The notes beneath the pieces were generated by a model, which was given only the letters and a program-made list of their open reading frames with translations, did no database searches and was not told where the DNA came from. The translations under genes were made by a program, and so were the position numbers. DNA of 64,000 nt from Paraburkholderia fungorum (lineage in GTDB: Bacteria > Pseudomonadota > Gammaproteobacteria > Burkholderiales > Burkholderiaceae): NCBI RefSeq assembly GCF_902833645.1, contig NZ_CADFGE010000009.1, positions 62,001 to 126,000 on the forward strand, in the 5' to 3' direction. Positions 33,533 through 41,507 of this stretch are shown here, piece by piece; within the stretch, counting starts at the first letter, position 1, and every line of letters begins with the position of its first letter.

Positions 33533-33646
33533 ATGACACTGAAATTCGTTCTTCAGGATCGGGTCCACTTCATCGGAACGGCGATCCTTCGCGGAGTGGT
33601 CTTCACCGGGGTCGCGAAATTAGTATCGGCCGCACGGCGCCGCTAA
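33533..33646 (+). CDS. 37-residue small peptide
   Basis: ATG two bases after the previous stop. The product MTLKFVLQDRVHFIGTAIL ends in RRR. Weakly hydrophobic, so it could be membrane-associated. It was read from the gap; coding status is uncertain. Confidence 0.4.
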   Translation: MTLKFVLQDRVHFIGTAILRGVVFTGVAKLVSAARRR

Positions 33647-33661
33647 CCACAGAAAACGACG

Positions 33662-34417
33662 ATGCGCACTTTGCGACCAAAGGCGGTCCCGCCGGATAGC
33701 TGGAAAGGATGGCTGAGGGAAGGCATTTCTCTGGCATCGAAGAGAGTATTGATGAACGCCGCCTTGACTGTGGCGTTGTTCGCTCTTCTGTCGCTATTGC
33801 CGCAGCAGATAGGGTCAGCACTGATGTTTGTCCTGTCGCCGGTATTATTGGGCGCATTTGCGGTGCTTGCGCAAAGCGCTGATCGAGCGCGCCCGGCTGG
33901 CCGAGCCTTGCTGGATGCGCGTGGCGGCCTGTTGAGGATTCTAATTTTCTCGACCGTTACGCTTGCCGCGATAACCGCTGTTGCCGGGCTAGCGGAAATC
34001 GCGGCTGCAACTTTCCACGTGAAGGCCAACCCCATGCCCCAAGCTCAAACACTGGGCTCGTTCGCAATGGGCGATGACGCCGCTGTCACGTCGGCGATTT
34101 GGATCACACTACCTTCTATGTGGTTCGCAATCCCGCTTTTCGCGATCTCGTGTCCGCCAGTCCTCATAGGGACTGACTTGGCGTTCGACGCGCACGACTC
34201 AAATATGTTTATCTGGCGCCTTACTTTGGCCTTCGCGGTCGTTTCCATCGTTAGCACTCTTGCATTGGCGGGATTCTCGGCTGTTGCGCTGTACCCCATA
34301 GCGGGAGCTACGATGTACGTCAGTTTTCGCGATGTTTTTCTTGGTGTTCCTCCGGTGAAATCGGAGGAATTTGTACCCTCAGTAGCAGTATCGCTGCCGT
34401 CATTTCCTCACGAGTGA
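33662..34417 (+). CDS. Multi-spanning membrane protein, 251 residues
   Basis: The largest protein of the cluster, with about six membrane helices (VLMNAALTVALFALLSLL; ALMFVLSPVLLGAFAVLA; ILIFSTVTLAAITAVAG; and three more) and a cytoplasmic C-tail. The layout resembles BPSS1780-type and other small Burkholderiales membrane proteins of unknown role. No transport motif was identified. Confidence 0.6.
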   Translation: MRTLRPKAVPPDSWKGWLREGISLASKRVLMNAALTVALFALLSLLPQQIGSALMFVLSPVLLGAFAVLAQSADRARPAGRALLDARGGLLRILIFSTVTLAAITAVAGLAEIAAATFHVKANPMPQAQTLGSFAMGDDAAVTSAIWITLPSMWFAIPLFAISCPPVLIGTDLAFDAHDSNMFIWRLTLAFAVVSIVSTLALAGFSAVALYPIAGATMYVSFRDVFLGVPPVKSEEFVPSVAVSLPSFPHE

Positions 34418-34497
34418 TCGGAAGTTTCGGAGATACTAACGCGGAGTGCCCAACGCACTGCTGCGACCCAGTGGCACCCATGCCTCCAGCAGCCTGA
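34414..34497 (+). CDS. 27-residue remnant or paralogue of the 25721 protein's C-terminus
   Basis: GTG at 34414 overlaps the previous stop (GTGA). The product is (M)IGSFGDTNAECPTHCCDPV followed by APMPPAA. The PTHCC-PVAP-PP end matches the C-terminus of the 89-residue protein at 25721, at both protein and DNA level. It is either a truncated duplicate or a very small gene. Confidence 0.4.
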   Translation: MIGSFGDTNAECPTHCCDPVAPMPPAA

Positions 34498-34517
34498 AAA
34501 CAGGAAGGAAGAGAGTA

Positions 34518-34745
34518 ATGAAAAGAGCTGAAACGCGGTCTGGCAATGTCGGTCCTATGCTCGTCGTCCCGGTGTTCCAATTTTTCTGTTTTGCCCTAAT
34601 GCTCCTGATTTTCGGGGCGGATATGGGCATGCTCATCGTTGGGAGGGAACCCGTCTCTGCTGTGTGGACGATGGCCTCGATCGCGTGCGTTGTGTTGAAT
34701 GGCTTTTTGTTGTTCCGAAAAGCCACGTGGCTGCAATCTAACTGA
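34518..34745 (+). CDS. Small two-helix membrane protein
   Basis: It starts MKRAETRSGNVGPMLVV after GGAAGAGAG. Helices FQFFCFALMLLIFGADMGML and TMASIACVVLNGFLLF. Unknown. Confidence 0.55.
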   Translation: MKRAETRSGNVGPMLVVPVFQFFCFALMLLIFGADMGMLIVGREPVSAVWTMASIACVVLNGFLLFRKATWLQSN

Positions 34746-34781
34746 TCGCGAAAAGCGGGCTGGACGGAACGAGGAAAAGCT

Positions 34782-35093
34782 ATGAATCGAGGAATTCTTT
34801 TAACGAGTGTTCAAGTTGCCAGAAAGCTTCTTCCGATTTCTGACGAGTGGACGCGCGCACTCGTGGCGGCCGCGCTGGAGGAAGTCACGAGGTGGTATTT
34901 CGGCGAGTACGACGACGTGAAGTCCGTCGTGATCGATCGTATGTCGGTGGTGAAGGAAATGCTCGAAATGAGCATACCGACGGGAAGTCGTGATCGGATC
35001 GTCGCTGAGATAGAGGTGCTGAATTTCGAGTGCGAATGGATTGGTTCTCGCTTCGAGACGAAGGTTGCTGGCTTCAAACTGACGCTGCACTGA
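34782..35093 (+). CDS. Unknown 103-residue soluble protein
   Basis: It starts MNRGILLTSVQVARKLL after GAGGAAAAG. Helical with a charged middle (YFGEYDDVKSVVIDRMSVVKE). The 240 bases after it (to 35332) contain only overlapping short frames that look frameshifted. Unknown. Confidence 0.5.
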   Translation: MNRGILLTSVQVARKLLPISDEWTRALVAAALEEVTRWYFGEYDDVKSVVIDRMSVVKEMLEMSIPTGSRDRIVAEIEVLNFECEWIGSRFETKVAGFKLTLH

Positions 35094-35332
35094 CGGATAG
35101 GAAAACCTGTATCCCGGCGGAAAGGAAAAACGATGACGACCTGTTTGGTTTGACCAACGGACCAGCCAGGGCAATTATCGCAGCGATTTCGCTCATCGTT
35201 TTCGCCAATAGCGGCGCCGGTCGCTAAAATGACTGGCCTACCCCTCGTCGGCTTCGTAACAGGTCTCGTGGCGTACTGGATCCCGAAACGCCCTTTCGCG
35301 CGAAACGGTACTCACGAATCGGGAAATCTGCA

Positions 35333-35584
35333 GTGTCCATCGAAAAATTGTCCGCAACGCAGCTTGCCCGTAGATGCAATACATCTGCGGCTGAAATTCA
35401 GAAGAAACTCGTACATCTTGGGTACATTGAGGTCCGAAGTGGACTGCACTACTTCACCTATCTAGGTCGAAGCGCTGGCGGCGAATATCGCAAGAACCAC
35501 GCTGGCGCAAGTGATGCGGACGGACACATGGTCTGGCCTATTGATCTTCCGCTGGCAGATGCCACTCGGCCCAACAGCAAATAA
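35333..35584 (+). CDS. Unknown 83-residue protein, possibly HTH
   Basis: GTG start after GGGAAATCT. Residues 4-35 (KLSATQLARRCNTSAAEIQKK, then LVHLGYIEV) resemble a winged-helix or HTH start in which a helix pair precedes a strand. The C-terminal half is polar. A DNA-binding role is possible but unproven. Confidence 0.5.
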   Translation: MSIEKLSATQLARRCNTSAAEIQKKLVHLGYIEVRSGLHYFTYLGRSAGGEYRKNHAGASDADGHMVWPIDLPLADATRPNSK

Positions 35585-35598
35585 CACGGAGCACCATC

Positions 35599-35880
35599 GT
35601 GAACGTTCTAAACAACGAAAAGGCCGTGGCGATCCTGCGTGAGGCCGCTGATAAGCTCAGTGCGATCGGCGTAGCGTGGGATATGCAGACCGGCCTTTCA
35701 ACGCACGGCGCTTCAATCGCATTGATCGCATCCTCGACGGAGGAGGGTGTCGCGGCAGGATACGTAGCCAGCTTCCTGGGCAATGAGTTGACCAACGTTG
35801 CCCCAAAGCGCTTCGCACAAGAAGTGGTAGACCATCTTGCACACCGCGCCGTCGAAAGAGCACAGCGGCCAGCGATTTGA
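35599..35880 (+). CDS. Unknown 93-residue protein
   Basis: GTG start (CATCGTGAACG) after GGAGCA. The soluble, Ala-rich protein starts (M)NVLNNEKAVAILREAADKL and is predicted as helix-strand-helix. It is the last gene of the cluster I can support well. Confidence 0.55.
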   Translation: MNVLNNEKAVAILREAADKLSAIGVAWDMQTGLSTHGASIALIASSTEEGVAAGYVASFLGNELTNVAPKRFAQEVVDHLAHRAVERAQRPAI

Positions 35881-36103
35881 CTGGGTGCTACGCGGGGGCA
35901 CAAACGAAGCATCGAAAGTCGGCGCTTGCATTTCAGTGGGGAAAGGATCGTCAATGGACAGGCCTCCGGGAGTTTGGCGCCGTCCGACGTATGAAGCTTT
36001 TCAGGCGGTCATTTACGCCGATTGACAATCTGTTTTTGACGCAGGTGCTTCCCGATTATGGCTATGCCGATGCACGATCTACTACCGCGGCGTTGTGAGC
36101 GCG
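35881..36103 (+). other. End of cluster with competing short frames
   Basis: Two short frames compete: 35954-36025 (23 codons, MDRPPGVWRRPTYEAF, after GGGAAAGG) and a frame ending at 36098 that includes MKLFRRSFTPIDNLFLTQVL. Neither is convincing on its own. They may be a decayed gene. Confidence 0.25.
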
Positions 36104-36130
36104 AAAAAAAACCGGTGCGGAGCACCGGCT
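36104..36130 (-). terminator. Rho-independent terminator for the Mom-like gene
   Basis: On the minus strand GCCGGTGC-TCC-GCACCGG is followed by TTTTTTTT (36104-36111). It lies about 280 bases beyond the stop of the gene at 36414, between that gene and the plus-strand cluster. The interval 36131-36413 shows nothing else. Confidence 0.85.
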
Positions 36131-36413
36131 GAATGTTCTAGCCATTTCCGAGGGCCGTGCTAGAACCTGAGAGAAGGGTATCTTAGCGCACCTGCGATCG
36201 GCTTGATCCTTCGAGTAACGGGCGAAAAGCAGCTTTATTCGAAGTGCCGCTGCCCTTGGGCGACTCGGCATTCTCAGGAGCAGATTTTTTGCCCGTCATG
36301 CATCAGGATGGCGGGCATGGGCAACGCCCACGGACCACATCGCACGCTGCAGGCAAGCGGACCGCCATGGCCAGTAAGGGCAGAAAGCGGTAAGCTGAAT
36401 GCGCGCATCTAGA

Positions 36414-37244
36414 TCATCGGCCGGTCACTGCGCGCCAATCCCACGCGAAGCGTAAGTTGCCAGGATGGCGGATCGGGCGCAGGAAGCCGATCGCACGCAG
36501 GCGTACCAGCCAGTCGGCCGGGGCCTCGTGCGTGCCACGCGGTGGGGCGCCACGCTCGCGCAGTTGCGCTTCCGCATAGTCGCGCCCCTGATCTCCTGAG
36601 CGCAGCTTCGACAATGCGCGTTCACTCGCGATTTGTCCGTCCGGAGTCAGTAACAGCGTTCGAGGCGACGACATGCCGCGCCAGACACAGCCGCTCGCGC
36701 GATAGATCACGCCCGTGTGCGATCGCTTCACGAGTTGCCCGCCAGCATCGCGCCGCTCGACTGGATCACAGTAGGCGACTACACCTTGGACTTCGGGAAG
36801 ATTCCGGCGCATCAGTCGATGCGCGCGGGCAATGAACCACGATTCCGCGTTCGAGACGCCGACTTCGGGCGTATCCAGTAGCACCAGGCGCCCGAGCTCG
36901 ACGCCGTGTGCTGGCGCCAGGCCCGGGAGAACGGAGGGGATCACGCTCTGTGTCATCGGTACGGAGTAGACCGCAACGCCGCCCAGATACTCGCGGCCGA
37001 AACGCGGCTTGACCATCAGGCCGACGCGGAATCGCGCCGCCGGGAAGCTGTGGCTGTAGTGATGCTGCTCGACGAATGCCCGGGCGTCTTTTTCGGGAAG
37101 GTCAACGACTTCGGCGCACGAGGGATTGAACACCTCACCGGGAGGGCGATATCGCACCTTGCGATTGTTCCACCGCTGGCATTGAGTTGTGGCCACCTCG
37201 AGGGCCAGTGTGAGCTGCGCGGACATCGCGGACCTTGGAGACAT
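36414..37244 (-). CDS. Mom-like DNA-modification acyltransferase
   Basis: This 276-residue protein matches the Mom family pattern: an HHYSHS motif at 61-66, a strand with LGGVAVY, an ELGRLVLLD ... WFIARAHRLMRR helix, then GVVAYCDP, and a TGVIYRASGCVWRG segment. Phage Mu Mom is a GNAT-fold enzyme that converts adenine in DNA to N6-methylcarbamoyl-adenine, blocking restriction. The N-terminal 40 residues and the C-terminal 60 are extra relative to Mu Mom. It faces a SET-domain gene across a 135-base divergent gap. ATG at 37226 is an alternative start. Confidence 0.6.
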   Translation of the reverse strand: MSPRSAMSAQLTLALEVATTQCQRWNNRKVRYRPPGEVFNPSCAEVVDLPEKDARAFVEQHHYSHSFPAARFRVGLMVKPRFGREYLGGVAVYSVPMTQSVIPSVLPGLAPAHGVELGRLVLLDTPEVGVSNAESWFIARAHRLMRRNLPEVQGVVAYCDPVERRDAGGQLVKRSHTGVIYRASGCVWRGMSSPRTLLLTPDGQIASERALSKLRSGDQGRDYAEAQLRERGAPPRGTHEAPADWLVRLRAIGFLRPIRHPGNLRFAWDWRAVTGR

Positions 37245-37379
37245 GAGATTGGTCCAGGATAAGGCGTCGGATTCTCAACGCAACCTTCTGAAGATGCATT
37301 ACGATTGCAGCCCGCGCGGCGAGGCGCTACTGTCACTCTCTGAGTTCGGCCCTCGTGCACATCACCCCTCAAGCTGGCT

Positions 37380-37817
37380 ATGAAGCGATTTACAGTTCGA
37401 AATTCCCCCGTTCACGGGAAAGGTGTGTTTGCTCTACGCCCTTTGCGTGCAGGAGAGATCCTCGTCGAGTACAAGGGAAAGCGAATCCGTTGGCGACAAG
37501 CGGTACAGGCACACCTAGCGAAGGGCAGATCGGGGCACACGTTTTTCTTCGGTCTGTCCGACGGGAGGGTGATTGATGGCGCCAGAGGTGGCAATAGCGC
37601 GCGCTGGCTAAACCACGCCTGCGAGGCCAATTGCCAGGCTTTTGAGGTCGATGGCCGAGTGTTTATCGAAGTGGCGCGAGATGTTGGCCCGGGCGAAGAG
37701 CTGTTCATCGACTACGGCCTGCAGGTAGATGAACCGGCAGATGAGGCGACACGTGAGGAGTACGCCTGCCGGTGCGGTGCGAACAGGTGCCGCGGTACGA
37801 TGCTCGACGTCAACTGA
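37380..37817 (+). CDS. SET-domain lysine methyltransferase with post-SET motif
   Basis: The 145-residue protein is a minimal SET domain: KGVFALRPLRAGE near residues 14-26, the NHACEANC motif at 78-85, GEELFIDYG at 105-113, and a post-SET Cys cluster (CRCGANRC, 130-137). The post-SET cysteines normally bind zinc with the NHxCxxN Cys. SET enzymes methylate lysine on proteins. In bacteria they are known from pathogens and phage-like elements and may target DNA-binding or ribosomal proteins. It is transcribed divergently from the Mom-like gene. Confidence 0.85.
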   Translation: MKRFTVRNSPVHGKGVFALRPLRAGEILVEYKGKRIRWRQAVQAHLAKGRSGHTFFFGLSDGRVIDGARGGNSARWLNHACEANCQAFEVDGRVFIEVARDVGPGEELFIDYGLQVDEPADEATREEYACRCGANRCRGTMLDVN

Positions 37818-37863
37818 CTGACTATGGCGGCCGCCGACGTGCTGAGCGGCGGCCCAGTGCGGC

Positions 37864-38091
37864 CTATTCCAGTCCCAGGATGCCCGGTGACTTGATGCGT
37901 TGCTCGTAGAAGGCGCGGGCCGCGCCGGAATAGTAGCCGATCCGGCCGCACTGCCGGCAGCGGAAGCGATGCAGATCGATGTCCTCATCGAGGCTCTCGG
38001 TATGCGTATGGTACATACCGGTCGCCTCGCCAGAGTAGGGGTCCTTGACCTCAATCCATGCCTGCCATTCCCGGTAGTGCTTGCATTCCAT
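37864..38091 (-). CDS. 75-residue zinc-ribbon protein
   Basis: It starts MECKHYREWQAWIEVKD and has a CRQCGRIGYYSG ribbon half near residues 45-56, with Cys3/His5 as possible second ligands. Small nucleic-acid-binding zinc proteins look like this. It converges with the SET gene. Unknown role. Confidence 0.6.
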   Translation of the reverse strand: MECKHYREWQAWIEVKDPYSGEATGMYHTHTESLDEDIDLHRFRCRQCGRIGYYSGAARAFYEQRIKSPGILGLE

Positions 38092-38116
38092 TTCAGTCTC
38101 TGCTGCCCTTCACCTG

Positions 38117-38392
38117 TTATTGACGCGCCAGTAGGGATGCGAGCAACCGCGAGCACTTTTCGTTTGCGCGACGCGCGCCACCCGAATCGCGCGTGAGGAA
38201 TGCGCTCATACCGGCCCGTGTCGAGCCCAGGATAGCCCGGTGTTGCGAACCGTCGTCGTGCAATGCGGTCATCAGCCCCGAGACTGATTTGCCGGTCGAC
38301 GGCGGGAAAGTCACGACGTCGACGTTCGTGCGGTGCTGTTCAACTGTGCCGTCGCGCACGTCGATATAGAAGGTCGATTCGTTGCTTTGCAT
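38117..38392 (-). CDS. Unknown 91-residue protein
   Basis: It starts MQSNESTFYIDVRDGTV at 38392, with TAGGAG about ten bases upstream. Strands at the front and a basic helical tail (RANEKCSRLLASLLARQ). Upstream in-frame starts lack a ribosome site. Unknown. Confidence 0.5.
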   Translation of the reverse strand: MQSNESTFYIDVRDGTVEQHRTNVDVVTFPPSTGKSVSGLMTALHDDGSQHRAILGSTRAGMSAFLTRDSGGARRANEKCSRLLASLLARQ

Positions 38393-38453
38393 GATGGTTT
38401 CGCTCCTATTCACGATCACGTTGGTCACAACGCGATCAGTTTTTGACGTCTTG

Positions 38454-38810
38454 TTAGTACCCTAGCAGATCCCGGGCGGCGCGCTTCGTCGCCGGAATCA
38501 CGTCGCGTTCGATGAACGTCCGCCCACCAGTATCGACGGCAACGGTTGCCACTGTCAGCGTCCCGTCACCGTTGTACAGCGTCGGCTCCGGACGATCATG
38601 ATCGTTGATCCATGCGATCAGACGGGCGACGCGAGCGGCGGTTTTGTAGGCGGCGTAATGCGCAATGTTATTTGCTGCCTGGGCATCACGCGCGCAACGC
38701 CCACAGCAGGCTACCCCGAGCGTGATCGCATATGTGAAGTCTCCACCCAATGTTTTGCGGGCTTCGGGCTCCGGCATGTCATCTATCCAGAAATCGAAAT
38801 CGCTTGCCAT
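38454..38810 (-). CDS. Unknown 118-residue protein
   Basis: It starts MASDFDFWIDDMPEPEA, with CCGRCARDAQ in the middle and a C-terminal strand-helix region. It appears soluble. It is in the same orientation as the neighbouring short genes, with gaps of 27-60 bases. Unknown. Confidence 0.55.
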   Translation of the reverse strand: MASDFDFWIDDMPEPEARKTLGGDFTYAITLGVACCGRCARDAQAANNIAHYAAYKTAARVARLIAWINDHDRPEPTLYNGDGTLTVATVAVDTGGRTFIERDVIPATKRAARDLLGY

Positions 38811-38837
38811 TCTGTGTATCCCTATCGTGGTGGGCTG

Positions 38838-39260
38838 TCAGCCGGCAAGACCGTGTTCGCGACATTCCTCACGAACATCGGCAATCATTTCTCGGTCAAT
38901 CATGCGGTAGGTATCTTCGATCGAAATTGCATCAGCCTCGTAATCCCGTTCTTCCTGGTACTTGGCGTCCGACCATTCGGTATAGGCATCGAAATTCGAC
39001 TCGAAGAGTTTTCGAAACCGCGGTATTGCGACCAGGAATTTCTGTCCGCGGCAGGCCGCGTCGCCATACTGCCGTTCGTGCTCCGGGGGCCAAACTGGAT
39101 TCCCGTACACGGCCGAATGTACGAACACCTTCTCCCCAAGGTTTCCGACAAACCGGGCTCGGATACGCTGGGGAAGGTGGAACGCAGCGAAGTTCACGAG
39201 TGCTTCGTGAGACTCGCGATACCAGTTATCAGCGAGTTTCAGGCGTTCGGTATTGGTCAT
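38838..39260 (-). CDS. Unknown 140-residue protein
   Basis: The start at 39260 (MTNTERLKLADNWY) overlaps the end of the DUF4031 gene by four bases. Aromatic and charged residues are frequent (NPVWPPEHERQYGDAACRG), and the C-terminus is acidic and helical. Unknown family. Confidence 0.55.
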   Translation of the reverse strand: MTNTERLKLADNWYRESHEALVNFAAFHLPQRIRARFVGNLGEKVFVHSAVYGNPVWPPEHERQYGDAACRGQKFLVAIPRFRKLFESNFDAYTEWSDAKYQEERDYEADAISIEDTYRMIDREMIADVREECREHGLAG

Positions 39261-39592
39261 AGTCTTTGTTCGCGGCTTTCGGTGTCGCTCGTTGATCGAA
39301 TATCGCGTGTTGCCAGCACGGCTTCGCGCCTGGCTCGCCAAATTCCGCTTGCCTCGCGTCGGTCAACTTCAATCGCGCCGAGCAGCAACGCCGCTGCACG
39401 GCGGCTCGCCGTCAGGTCATAGTGGGGCGCAACCTTGTGAAGCTGAAACCACATCCGGCGCATGCCGATTCGCTCGGCGAAGACGTGGAGTTCCTCCAGA
39501 TCCAAACTGTCCGTGAACATGTGGCAGCTACGGACCTCACGGCCTCGCATCTTCCAGCCCCAACTCTCTAGCGCATCCACGTAGATCGCCAT
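39257..39592 (-). CDS. DUF4031-family protein
   Basis: The 111-residue protein from MAIYVDALESWGWKM shows the DUF4031 pattern: an initial YVD strand, HMFTDSLDLEELHVFAERIGM, then HYDLTASRRAAALLLGA. The family is common on phages and plasmids and its biochemical function is unknown. The start is set by the conserved first strand; longer starts have no support. It overlaps the next gene by 4 bp. Confidence 0.75.
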   Translation of the reverse strand: MAIYVDALESWGWKMRGREVRSCHMFTDSLDLEELHVFAERIGMRRMWFQLHKVAPHYDLTASRRAAALLLGAIEVDRREASGIWRARREAVLATRDIRSTSDTESREQRL

Positions 39593-39684
39593 GACGCTAT
39601 TCTCCGTTTTCCTGTTGCATCTACATCCAGACCTGCGGTGAAGCGCTGCCGCTAACCCTGCGACCCTGTTGTCTGGCAACCTCG

Positions 39685-39888
39685 TCACTGCTTCTGCAGG
39701 CCGTCGTCGTCATTGACCGGCGCGAGGCAGCCAAACTCGATTTCCGTGTCGCCGCAGAAGCGTTCGCCGCGAAAACCGATCATCAGGCGTAGCGCCGCGC
39801 GGCGCAGGCGCTCGTTGTTTCGCTCGGCCTGCGTGAAGCCCGCGGCATCCATCGCGCCCATGAGCAGATGCAGTTCATCGTTCGTCAC
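39685..39888 (-). CDS. 67-residue small protein
   Basis: It starts MTNDELHLLMGAMDAAG, overlapping the stop of the upstream gene (39885-39888). The helical N-terminus is followed by a short polar tail. Unknown, coupled to its neighbour. Confidence 0.55.
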   Translation of the reverse strand: MTNDELHLLMGAMDAAGFTQAERNNERLRRAALRLMIGFRGERFCGDTEIEFGCLAPVNDDDGLQKQ

Positions 39889-40628
39889 GCTGCTTCTCCC
39901 CGTGCTTTGATCGTGTCCGATTCAGAGCCGTCGGGGGCATCCATGCGAAGGGGCGAGCCGATCAGCCCCTGCCGGCGCAGGTAGTCCAGTGCGCGCTCGA
40001 CAAGGGCGTTCTCCGGCGCAGATCTACGCAGCGAATGGACGAGCTGCTTGACCAGCATCGACAAACTGTCTACTCGCGGATCTGCCGGCGCCACGGATGC
40101 GGTGGCGACGGTCGGATCGACAGCCTCAACCACCTTGCGCAACTGCGGCGACAGACCGTTGTACCAGTCGCGGAAAGAAACTTCGTCGCCGACCGGTGCG
40201 CGCGCCTGGGCAGTAGCCGCCACTCCAGCGCCTCCGGCCAGCGGCTCCATCAACAGACGCCGGAGTGCGCGGCGGGTGTCCGCTAGGCTTTGGTGCGGCT
40301 TGCCCTTGCCTGCCGCATACGCCTGGTCAGCCCAGGTGTGTGCGGCGTCGAGGCAACGGTTCACCCAGTCGTCTGTGATCGCGGCAGGAGGTGCGTCTGT
40401 GAGCGACGCGAACAATTGCGCCGCGAGGCGCTCGCGCAATTGTTCGTCGCGCGAGCCATTCGCCAGCGTCACACGGATCTCGTCGTAGTTCTCTGGGTGC
40501 GGGTCGCCCGCCACACGATGGATCAGCGTGCCATCAAGGCGCCAGCCTTCAGGCGGCGGATCAAGCGGTTCGGTAACAGCGATGCTCCTGCGGCCGCAGG
40601 AAGGGTAGGGCTTCACGTATTCGTTCAT
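39885..40628 (-). CDS. Phage-like mosaic protein, 247 residues
   Basis: The start MNEYVKPYPSCGRRSI at 40628 is within a reading frame that would otherwise run back into non-coding sequence. Helices (RERLAAQLFASLTDAP; TRRALRRLLMEPLAG), Pro/Ala linkers and a FRDWYNGLSPQLRKV segment recall mosaic proteins of Burkholderia phages. No enzymatic motif. Overlaps the 67-residue gene. Confidence 0.55.
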   Translation of the reverse strand: MNEYVKPYPSCGRRSIAVTEPLDPPPEGWRLDGTLIHRVAGDPHPENYDEIRVTLANGSRDEQLRERLAAQLFASLTDAPPAAITDDWVNRCLDAAHTWADQAYAAGKGKPHQSLADTRRALRRLLMEPLAGGAGVAATAQARAPVGDEVSFRDWYNGLSPQLRKVVEAVDPTVATASVAPADPRVDSLSMLVKQLVHSLRRSAPENALVERALDYLRRQGLIGSPLRMDAPDGSESDTIKARGEAA

Positions 40629-40936
40629 TCCTCGTCGTCCTTGTGGTCGACCTTCGAGGTCGGTTGAAATGCATCCGAAGCGTGCAGGTGCGGCAGGCAT
40701 TCCGACTTGTCGGTCGCCGCGCATTGGCACGACCGCAAGCGATGGCCAGTAGCATGACTCGGCGCATCGGATAGACTGCCCCAAAAAAGACTAAATGCAA
40801 CCGCATATCGGGATCGGAACGGATGCCACCTCGTGTGAAGGAGCATTCGTTCTAAGGCACCGGAAAGAAGAAAACCCGCGACGAACCGAAGTTCGTGCGG
40901 GTTAAATTTCGGATGGAAGGTTTCGGGGCCTAGTGA
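40629..40936. other. Intergenic region
   Basis: These 308 bases hold the terminator at 40866-40903 and presumably a promoter for the minus-strand unit starting at 40628. I see no credible gene. Confidence 0.5.
40866..40903 (-). terminator. Rho-independent terminator
   Basis: On the minus strand AACCCGC (40897-40903) pairs with GCGGGTT (40873-40879), continuing inward as ACGAAC/GTTCGT, followed by TTCTTCTTT. It terminates the secreted-protein gene at 40937. Confidence 0.8.
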
Positions 40937-41269
40937 TCAGCCTTGGGTGCAGGCCATGTTGCTGACCTGCCAACTGCCGGAGCCGCTCGCGCGAACGAGG
41001 TTGAAACGGCAGACCCGATCGAAGCCGCCGCGCTGCGGAGCTGCAACAAGAACATCGGCCCGGTCTTCGGAGTGCCTTGTGGCAGCCGGGGCATCTGTGT
41101 CGGAGACGGTCAGATACTTCGGTGCGATTCCGGTCGCCGTGCTCATGAAATCGACAGCAGCCTGCTCTGCAGATTGCTGCGACGCATGGGCGGCCGAAGC
41201 GAGCGCCATCGTCGACGCGACGATAACCAGGCCCGAAAGAAACGACTTGCGATTGATGAATGCATTCAT
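40937..41269 (-). CDS. Small secreted protein, leader-controlled
   Basis: The 110-residue protein has a signal peptide ending about residue 29 (FLSGLVIVASTMALASAAHA) and a mature domain with two Cys (RVCRFN, NMACTQG) that may form a disulfide. It is a one-gene unit, with a three-hairpin leader (41276-41344) in front and a terminator behind. Family unknown. Confidence 0.7.
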   Translation of the reverse strand: MNAFINRKSFLSGLVIVASTMALASAAHASQQSAEQAAVDFMSTATGIAPKYLTVSDTDAPAATRHSEDRADVLVAAPQRGGFDRVCRFNLVRASGSGSWQVSNMACTQG

Positions 41270-41275
41270 GATGAA

Positions 41276-41344
41276 CTCCTTTTGCCAGTAAAGGCTGTGA
41301 AAAAGGAGTCGGGGCGAATCGCCCGGTTGATGCTGAGTCTCAAC
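41276..41344 (-). promoter_or_regulatory. Three-hairpin leader RNA, copy 4
   Basis: On the minus strand: stem 1 GTTGA/TCAAC (41326-41344), stem 2 GGGCG/CGCCC (41312-41324), then CTCCTTTTT (41300-41308), complementary to AAAAGGAG (41276-41283), the Shine-Dalgarno. Relative to copies 1 and 2, the A-T pair of stem 2 is G-C here and stem 1 changes on both sides, as expected for conserved pairing. Confidence 0.7.
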
Positions 41345-41507
41345 GAAGCGTATCGCTTGGTGGACACCTTCATGAACATTGAAGACGGGGCGTGGTGCCG
41401 ATCTAACGGCTGATTGCGAGATTAGCAGATACCGAAGTAAAGTTAAAGCCGCTGCAGATCGGGCCGCCGGCGCAGCGGCGCCCGGCGGGAACAGGACATT
41501 CGTGAGG

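Noticed and set aside
35030..35332. Overlapping frames 35030-35227 and 35229-35465
   Set aside because: Hydrophobic pieces exist, but starts fall in other frames or stop at once. They look like a frameshifted or decayed gene, and I cannot define a product.
36131..36412. Short plus- and minus-strand frames between the terminator and the Mom-like gene
   Set aside because: No ribosome sites. One runs over the terminator hairpin.
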